DNA of 36,564 nucleotides from Actinacidiphila oryziradicis (lineage in GTDB: Bacteria; Actinomycetota; Actinomycetes; Streptomycetales; Streptomycetaceae): assembly GCF_005047355.1 (NCBI RefSeq), contig NZ_SUMC01000073.1, positions 1-36,564 on the forward strand, in the 5' to 3' direction. A model generated the notes under the pieces. It had not been told where the DNA came from. It made no database searches and saw only the letters and a program-made list of their open reading frames with translations. Positions within the stretch are counted from its first letter, which is position 1. Every line of letters begins with the position of its first letter. The translations under genes were made by a program, and so were the position numbers. Shown piece by piece: positions 31,392 through 36,564 of this stretch.

Positions 31392-33533
31392 GTGCCGACC
31401 CTGCGTCAGGGAGTCCCGCCCCGCCTGCGGCGGGCGTTGGAGATCCTCGCCGAGCCACCCGGCGGACTGCACGTCCAGGAGCTGTGGGCGCGCGTCGTCG
31501 CTGACATCCCGCTGGAGGAGCATGAGGCGGTGCCGACGAAGGCCGGTCGGCAGACCAAGGGGGAGAACAACTGGCGCTGGTATACCTCCGACGCTGTTCT
31601 GGCAGGGCTGCTCTGGAAGCAGAAGGGTGTTTGGCGCATCACCAGTCTGGGTCGGCACGTGCTCGCCCAGTCCGACGACCCGGAAGATCTTCTGGAGATC
31701 ACGCGCAGCGCCCTGAGCTACGCGGAGAAGCACCGGGCCGGTTACCAGTACGCCGCCAAGATCCTCGAGACCGCTGTCCAACCGGGTCAGTGGGTGTCCC
31801 TGAACGACGTGGCCGAGATGGCCGACCTCGACCGGGACCGACTTGCGGCCTGGCTGTGCGGCATCAGAACACCGGGCGGACAGCGCGTACTCGGGTCGGA
31901 CGGCAGGCCCCCGCAGCAGATCCACCCCTTGCCGGACCAGATTGCCCGCTGGCAGAAGCTGCTCGCGGCCGAGGGCCTACCTTTGGACGCCACCGGGGCC
32001 GCCTCGCCTACCCACCGCCTCAGCTCCGACCAGCTCAGTGCCGCGTTGGCCAGGGCCGACGACAGCGACCGCGAACGCCACGCCGTCAGGCGTGGTTGGT
32101 TGATCCGCGGCGCGGCGGTCCAGGGCGTGAACCTGGTTCCGAAGTGGCTATTGGAGGGCTTCTGCTCGCTCCCCGCGTCCCGGCTCCAGGCGCTGCCCGA
32201 GGGGCTGTCCAAGGACCAACTCAAGTTGCTCGTCGACGACCGGTACGGCCACCTCTCCTACAATCAGCGAACTGAGCTGGCCAATCAGTTCGCCGTCTTC
32301 CTCGACCGCGTCAACCCCGGCGACTTGATTGCCACCTTCTCGGCAGGCCGACTGCACCTCGGCGCTGTCACCGGCCCGGCTGAGTTCATCGTCTCTCCGG
32401 ACGGACGCTCCAACCTCCGCCGCACCGTTAACTGGCCGGCTCTCGACGTCGACCACGCCGACCTGCCCGAAGAACTCCAGGCCAAGCTCACCAGCCAACA
32501 CGACGTCGTTGACCTCACCCAGCTTCTCGATGTTCTGGAAAAGCTGCTTGACCGCTCCCCCGAAGACGACCCCGAAGCGTCGGGCACCCGCCGGACCCTG
32601 CGCCTGCCGGACCCCACCGCCGAACTGGCCGACGAACTGCTGGTGGGCCTTCCCTGGCTGCAAGAGGTCCGCGACCTTCTCGACGAGCGCCGCCAGCTGA
32701 TCTTTTACGGCCCGCCGGGAACTGGGAAGACGTTCCTCGCCCAGGCCATTGCCGAGTACCTGGCCGGCGACGCGCATGCCGTGAAGCTGGTGCAGTTCCA
32801 CCCCTCCTACGCCTACGAGGACTTCTTCGAGGGCTTCCGCCCGGTTCAGCAGTCGCAGGGCAGCGGCACGGTCGGGTTCGAGCTGCGCCCGGGGCCGTTC
32901 CGCAAGCTGGTCGCGCTGGCGGAGGAGAACTCGGACATCCCGCACTTCTTGATCATCGATGAGATCAACCGCGCCAACCTGGCCAAGGTCTTCGGCGAGC
33001 TGTACTTCGTCCTGGAGTACCGCAACCGCACCGTCGACCTGCAGTATTCGGGCGAGTTCACGCTCCCCTCGAACATCCACCTCATCGGTACGATGAACAC
33101 CGCCGACCGCTCCATCGCCCTCGTCGATGCCGCAATGCGTCGCCGCTTCGCGTTCGTCGCCCTCCACCCGGACGAGGAGCCGACCCGCGACCTGCTCCCG
33201 CGCTGGCTCGCCCGCGAGGGCCTCACGCACACATCCGACGACGTCCCCGCGCTACTGCGTACCCTCAACTCCCGAGTCGAGGACAAGGACTTCCGCATCG
33301 GCCCCTCCTATCTGATGCGCGAGTCCGTCTATGCCGACGGCGGCCTGGAACGCGCCTGGCGCACCGCGGTCCTCCCGCTTTTGGAAGAGCACCACTACGG
33401 TGACGGCACTGACGTCGCCAAGCGTTACGGCCTCCCCGCCCTCCGCAAGGCCCTCGCCGCCAACCAGCCGAGCCCCGCGGACAGCGGGGACGCAGCAACG
33501 CCCGCCGCCGTGCCGGGAGTCGACGCTCAATGA
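31392..33533 (+). CDS. McrB-like AAA+ (GTP-dependent) restriction protein
   Basis: 713 residues from GTG 31392. Residues 1-120 look like an Mrr-N-type winged helix ('RLRRALEILAEPPGGLHVQE'). Residues about 230-350 look like a PUA/EVE-type reader ('NPGDLIATFSAGRLHLGAVT'), the kind of fold that recognises modified bases. The C-terminal motor has Walker A GPPGTGKT (440-447), Walker B 'FLIIDEINRANLAKVFGEL' and the McrB signature GTMNTADRS (566-574) with arginine-rich 'MRRRF'. McrB motors translocate DNA with GTP and activate McrC. Stop overlaps the mcrC-like ATG by 4 bases. Confidence 0.9.
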   Translation: MPTLRQGVPPRLRRALEILAEPPGGLHVQELWARVVADIPLEEHEAVPTKAGRQTKGENNWRWYTSDAVLAGLLWKQKGVWRITSLGRHVLAQSDDPEDLLEITRSALSYAEKHRAGYQYAAKILETAVQPGQWVSLNDVAEMADLDRDRLAAWLCGIRTPGGQRVLGSDGRPPQQIHPLPDQIARWQKLLAAEGLPLDATGAASPTHRLSSDQLSAALARADDSDRERHAVRRGWLIRGAAVQGVNLVPKWLLEGFCSLPASRLQALPEGLSKDQLKLLVDDRYGHLSYNQRTELANQFAVFLDRVNPGDLIATFSAGRLHLGAVTGPAEFIVSPDGRSNLRRTVNWPALDVDHADLPEELQAKLTSQHDVVDLTQLLDVLEKLLDRSPEDDPEASGTRRTLRLPDPTAELADELLVGLPWLQEVRDLLDERRQLIFYGPPGTGKTFLAQAIAEYLAGDAHAVKLVQFHPSYAYEDFFEGFRPVQQSQGSGTVGFELRPGPFRKLVALAEENSDIPHFLIIDEINRANLAKVFGELYFVLEYRNRTVDLQYSGEFTLPSNIHLIGTMNTADRSIALVDAAMRRRFAFVALHPDEEPTRDLLPRWLAREGLTHTSDDVPALLRTLNSRVEDKDFRIGPSYLMRESVYADGGLERAWRTAVLPLLEEHHYGDGTDVAKRYGLPALRKALAANQPSPADSGDAATPAAVPGVDAQ

Positions 33534-34753
33534 CGGAGGCATCCCTGTGCCTCACCGAGTACGGCCCCTGGACGGCAGCCCAGCTCACACCTGCGACGGG
33601 CCAGGCCCTGGCCGCCTCCGGCGTCGTCGACGCGCGGCCGGACACGGACGCGCCGGGTGACCCCACCCGCTGGCAGGTCCGGGCGCTGAACAACGTCGGC
33701 GTGGCCCGCATCCGCGACGTGGAGCTGCGGATCGCCCCGAAGCTGCCCATCCGCCGGCTGTTCTTCCTGCTCGGCTATACCGCCAACCCGTACGGCGTGA
33801 AGCGTCCAGACGATGGGGAAGTGCAGGTCGCCGAGGGGACCGACTTGCTCCCCGCGGTCGCACACGCCTTCGAACGTCAGGCGGACCGGGCGATACGACA
33901 GGGCATGCTCCAGGGATACCGGCACACCGAGGAGTCAACTCCCACCGTCCGGGGCCGCATCCGCGAGCCTGAGCAGCTCCGCAGACGATTCGGCCTGGCG
34001 CTACCAGTCGAGGTCGCCTACGACGAGTACACCGCCGACATCGCCGAGAACCAGCTCCTGCTCGCCGCCGCGCTCCGCCTGCTGCGGCTCCCCGGCGTCC
34101 ACGCCGACGTCCGCAGGCGACTAATTGCCCTGCGGGCCCGCCTCGGCGAAGTCAAGGCCCTCACCCCAGGCCACCCGCTGCCCCGCTGGCGACCCTCCCG
34201 GCTGAACGCCCGCCACCACGCCGCGCTGCGGCTTGCCGAGCTGATACTGAACAGCGGCTCCGTAGAACACCAGCAGGGCACGGCACGCATCGACGGCTTC
34301 CTCTTCGACATGAACAAGGTGTTCGAGGACTTTGTCTGCGTCGCCCTGAGCGAGACGCTGCGCCACCGCGGTGGACGCACCGAACTCCAGGCCCGCGGCA
34401 TCCACCTCGACGAAGCCGAAACCATCCGCATCAAGCCCGACTTCGTCTGGTACGACGACTCCGACCGCCCCCTCGCCGTCGTTGACGCCAAGTACAAGGC
34501 CGAGCGGCCCGGGGGCTTCCCTGACGCCGACCTCTACCAACTCCTCGCCTACTGCACCGCGCTGCACCTGCCCGCCGGCTACCTCATCTACGCCAAAGGC
34601 AACGCCCCGCACGCCGCCCACCGCATCCGCAACGCCGGCATCCGCATCCACCAACACGCCCTCGACCTTGACCAGCCCCCAACCGCTCTCCTTGCCGACC
34701 TCGCCAGCATCGCGGCAGTGCTCGGCGATTCCGTGCCTGCCGCTGACTTCTGA
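33530..34753 (+). CDS. McrC-like PD-(D/E)XK nuclease subunit
   Basis: 407 residues. 'VARIRDVELRIAPKLPIRRL' is the McrC N-terminal domain, 'LQGYRHTEESTPTVRGRIRE' the middle part, and 'GFLFDMNKVFEDFV' with 'IRIKPDFVWYDDSDRPLAVV' then 'DAKYK' the nuclease: PD at 303-304 and D319-A-K321. 'YQLLAYCTALHLPAGYLIYA' is the usual following helix. With the McrB-like partner it forms a modification-dependent restriction complex that cuts foreign (for example phage) DNA. Translation is coupled to mcrB. Confidence 0.92.
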   Translation: MTEASLCLTEYGPWTAAQLTPATGQALAASGVVDARPDTDAPGDPTRWQVRALNNVGVARIRDVELRIAPKLPIRRLFFLLGYTANPYGVKRPDDGEVQVAEGTDLLPAVAHAFERQADRAIRQGMLQGYRHTEESTPTVRGRIREPEQLRRRFGLALPVEVAYDEYTADIAENQLLLAAALRLLRLPGVHADVRRRLIALRARLGEVKALTPGHPLPRWRPSRLNARHHAALRLAELILNSGSVEHQQGTARIDGFLFDMNKVFEDFVCVALSETLRHRGGRTELQARGIHLDEAETIRIKPDFVWYDDSDRPLAVVDAKYKAERPGGFPDADLYQLLAYCTALHLPAGYLIYAKGNAPHAAHRIRNAGIRIHQHALDLDQPPTALLADLASIAAVLGDSVPAADF

Positions 34754-34813
34754 CCGACCCGCAATCTGCTCGCCGCCAGGCCTCCCGGCTCCGCACCCCG
34801 CCAAGGAGCAAGA

Positions 34814-35491
34814 GTGATCGTCCTGCCCGATGACGCCGACCTTCCCGACCGCAAAACGGTCCTCGGCCAGGCAATTCCCTTCGATCGAGCCCGCTGGATA
34901 CCGCTGCTCCCAGATTCCACCTGGTGGCCGACCGTGCTCGATGAGTGCCCGCAAGTGGGCCGCTGGCCTCGGGTGGACCGGCGGACCGTGTTCGGCATCG
35001 CCAGCCAGGCCGCCGCCGCCGAGGGCCGCCGCCACCTGCTCGTCGCCGTCCTGGTCTGGGGGACCGGCACCAAGGCGCAGTCGGTGAACCGGCGCGCACG
35101 CATCTTCGAGCACTCCTCACCCGCAAACATCGACGCCCGACTCGGCAAAGCACTCGATGTGCTCCGGGAACGTGGCGGGGTCGACGCGTACTGGGCCTTC
35201 AACAACGACCAGCGGATCCCGCACCTGGGAGCGGCCTTCTTCACCAAGGTGCTCTACTTCGCCGGGCACGACAGTGCCGCAGCGCCGCACCGCCCGGTCA
35301 TCCTGGACAGCGTCGTCTCACGAGCCCTCAGGGCCAACGACGCCGTTGACACTAGCTGGCCGGGGAACGGCTGGACCACGGACCAATATCGGCTGTACGT
35401 GGACGGGGTGTACGAGTACGCGCAGGCCCGAGGCGTTCTGCCGGATCAAGTCGAGGCAGCTCTGTTCTCCCAGGGCAAGCAGTCGGCCTGA
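34814..35491 (+). CDS. probable OGG-fold DNA glycosylase-like protein of the McrBC-like operon
   Basis: 225 residues from GTG 34814 with AAGGAG 6 bases upstream, 60 bases after mcrC. 'LLVAVLVWGTGTKAQSVNRR' and 'IPHLGAAFFTKVLYFAGHD' followed by 'HRPVILDSVVSRAL' look like a helix-hairpin-helix glycosylase with catalytic Lys145 and Asp165, 20 residues apart as in the OGG1 family (19). OGG enzymes excise oxidised guanine, so this one may excise a modified base. No iron-sulfur cysteines. The family call rests on motif spacing only; a non-catalytic DNA-binding role is possible. Confidence 0.6.
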   Translation: MIVLPDDADLPDRKTVLGQAIPFDRARWIPLLPDSTWWPTVLDECPQVGRWPRVDRRTVFGIASQAAAAEGRRHLLVAVLVWGTGTKAQSVNRRARIFEHSSPANIDARLGKALDVLRERGGVDAYWAFNNDQRIPHLGAAFFTKVLYFAGHDSAAAPHRPVILDSVVSRALRANDAVDTSWPGNGWTTDQYRLYVDGVYEYAQARGVLPDQVEAALFSQGKQSA

Positions 35492-35699
35492 TCGAACGCA
35501 AGACCACCACTGAGCGCGCCAACCTGCTGCAGGGGGTGTGGCTGGCCGGGTGCCCGCAGGCGCCGGGCCAGTAGCCGCTCGGCGCCGGTTGCGAGGTCAG
35601 CGCGGGGCGCGCCCCCGGTAGTAGCCTGCGGGCACTCGTTCATGCCGGAGGCTGGGGGCTGCAAGTGATCGCTCGGACCATCGCGCCGGAAGGGCTGCC

Positions 35700-35905
35700 A
35701 CGCCCCACCGGACCGCAAACAACTGACTGACCTGTCTGCCCTTGTCTGGATCCCACAGCCGCACCGTCCCATCGCCGCCGCCTCCGGCGCTGGCGAGCAA
35801 GGTGCGCCCGTCGCGGCCGGGGAACCGTGTCAGCGCATTTACCGCGCGGGTAGGGACGGACAGCTCGCCGACCTGGGTGCCGTAGGAACGAGAGGCCGTT
35901 GACAA
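35700..35905 (-). pseudogene. WD40 repeat protein fragment
   Basis: Minus frame 'SRSYGTQVGELSVPTRAVNA', 'LTRFPGRDGRTLLASAGGGG', 'DGTVRLWDPDKGRQVSQLF' is one WD40 blade plus the end of another. It has no start or stop of its own. Its upstream edge coincides with the degenerate last CRISPR repeat. Nothing else recognisable lies between it and the glycosylase stop at 35491. Confidence 0.65.
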
Positions 35906-36406
35906 GGCGCGGGGCCGACGCCTGGTTCCGCGCCGTGGCGGCCCTGTAGCGCGAACCACCCCCGCAGGCGCGGGGCCGACACGTCCCCCTCGGCCACCGG
36001 CGGTATCGAGTCCGAACCACCCCCGCAGGCGCGGGGCCGACGGCCAGAACCCCGACAGCTTGGCGGAGGCCCTGGAACCACCCCCGCAGGCGCGGGGCCG
36101 ACACGTCCCCCTCGGCCACCGGCGGTATCGAGTCCGAACCACCCCCGCAGGCGCGGGGCCGACACGGTGGCGGTGCTGGCCAGGACCGGCAGCGCGGAAC
36201 CACCCCCGCAGGCGCGGGGCCGACTGGCGCAGGCGTACGGCGTCACCCCGCGCACCGGAACCACCCCCGCAGGTGCGGGGCCGACCCACGGGTCTGCTCG
36301 GTGACGTCATTCCACTCGGAACCACCCCGCAGGCGCGGGGCCGACCCGATCGGCTCGTCGAGCGACCTGGCGGTGCAGGAACCACCCCCGCAGGCGCGGG
36401 GCCGAT
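35906..36406 (-). CRISPR. CRISPR array, eight 28-bp repeats and one partial, type I-E-like
   Basis: Repeats start at 35953, 36014, 36075, 36136, 36197, 36258, 36319 and 36379; each has the internal hairpin CCCCGCAGGCGCGGGG. All spacers are 33 bases. The repeat at 36258 has one C-to-T change, that at 36319 lacks one C, and that at 36379 ends GAT instead of GAC. A partial repeat (GGCGCGGGGCCGAC) ends at 35919. Repeat form (GTCGGCCCCGC... GGTTC on the minus strand), 61-base period and degenerate left end suggest transcription leftward with the leader at the right. Spacers 35981-36013 and 36103-36135 are identical. No cas genes are in the window. Confidence 0.97.
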
Positions 36407-36503
36407 TGCAGGGGACGACGCGCGGGCACAGGACCTGAGCTTGACGTTTAACCTCGCAGGTCACCCGACCTGCTGATCTGCGGTTCTTCCCGGGACAGAA
36501 GGG
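36407..36503 (-). promoter_or_regulatory. probable CRISPR leader
   Basis: The 97 bases right of the last repeat include an A/T-richer patch (GACGTTTAACCTC) and the inverted repeat GCAGGT-CACCCG-ACCTGC at 36453-36470. If the array is transcribed leftward, this is where promoter and integration signals should lie. Confidence 0.4.
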
Positions 36504-36559
36504 GCGGCCGTTCTCCACGCTTCGAGATGTCGAGTCACGAAGCACGAGAGAACGGCCGC
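36504..36559. repeat. interrupted long inverted repeat at the right edge
   Basis: GCGGCCGTTCTC (36504-36515) is exactly complementary to GAGAACGGCCGC (36548-36559). Inside it GCTTCG (36519-36524) pairs with CGAAGC (36538-36543). The structure could be a terminator of a gene to the right, or the end of a mobile element. Confidence 0.7.
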
Positions 36560-36564
36560 TGTGT

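Noticed and set aside
35597..36385. A minus-strand frame reading through the CRISPR array
   Set aside because: The repetitive 'PRACGGGS' peptides are just translated repeats. Only the WD40-like stretch left of 35905 has protein-family character.

Overview
The base composition (strong GC bias, nearly all third positions G or C), the short leader spacings and the families present (SAV_915-like protein, HATPase_c_2 anti-sigma-type protein, TerD, HxlR, IS21/IS1182/IS701-type remnants, a type I-E-like CRISPR array) point to a Streptomyces or close relative. The mixture of intact genes with many cut, fused and frameshifted ones suggests an accessory chromosome arm rather than the core.

Left part (1-9.9 kb): the 5' end of lysA and a SAV_915-like gene run leftward. 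An ArsR/CDF metal-efflux pair sits behind a perfect palindrome, followed by GNAT and Ser/Thr-kinase scraps. Next come intact terD, a truncated IS21-type istB/istA remnant, a probable AlbA_2-type fragment, a helicase-associated gene broken by three one-base deletions, a frameshifted P-loop kinase, a VIT/CCC1 metal transporter and two small unknown genes.

Middle (9.9-19.7 kb): a magnesium locus. Three M-box (ykoK-type) riboswitches lie here, two on the minus strand and one on the plus strand. Each is followed 73-88 bases later by the same Shine-Dalgarno module and a short leader frame. They precede a small-gene/VIT cluster, a corA gene truncated by an IS remnant, and an NRAMP-like transporter plus MgtC. 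The NRAMP proteins (two copies) carry substitutions expected of the Mg2+-type branch. The second is translationally coupled to a soluble MgtE N/CBS protein, so a Mg2+ sensor and a Mg2+ carrier appear to be encoded as a pair.

Right-centre (19.7-30.8 kb): a truncated tyrosine integrase lies near a 3'-half tRNA-Pro(GGG) copy, which is a probable attachment-site scar. After this come a xanthine-dehydrogenase tail, two M24-peptidase paralogues flanking an HxlR regulator fused to a cysteine-less peroxiredoxin domain and an enolase, a MoeA/PNPOx fusion, a glutamine-amidotransferase/methyltransferase fusion, an anti-sigma-type ATPase, and a graveyard of phosphotransferase, GNAT, superoxide dismutase and transposase pieces. 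One transposase piece holds seven perfect 13-bp repeats.

Right end (31.1-36.6 kb): a defence island. A compact operon (small protein, McrB-like AAA protein, McrC-like nuclease, probable OGG-fold DNA glycosylase) lies next to a WD40 scrap and a CRISPR array of eight 28-bp repeats plus one degenerate repeat, with one duplicated spacer. No cas genes are inside the window.

A recurring pattern is the loss of a single G or C inside otherwise good genes (at least nine cases). It is either recent decay or homopolymer error in the assembly, and it affects how many of the 'broken' genes are really broken.
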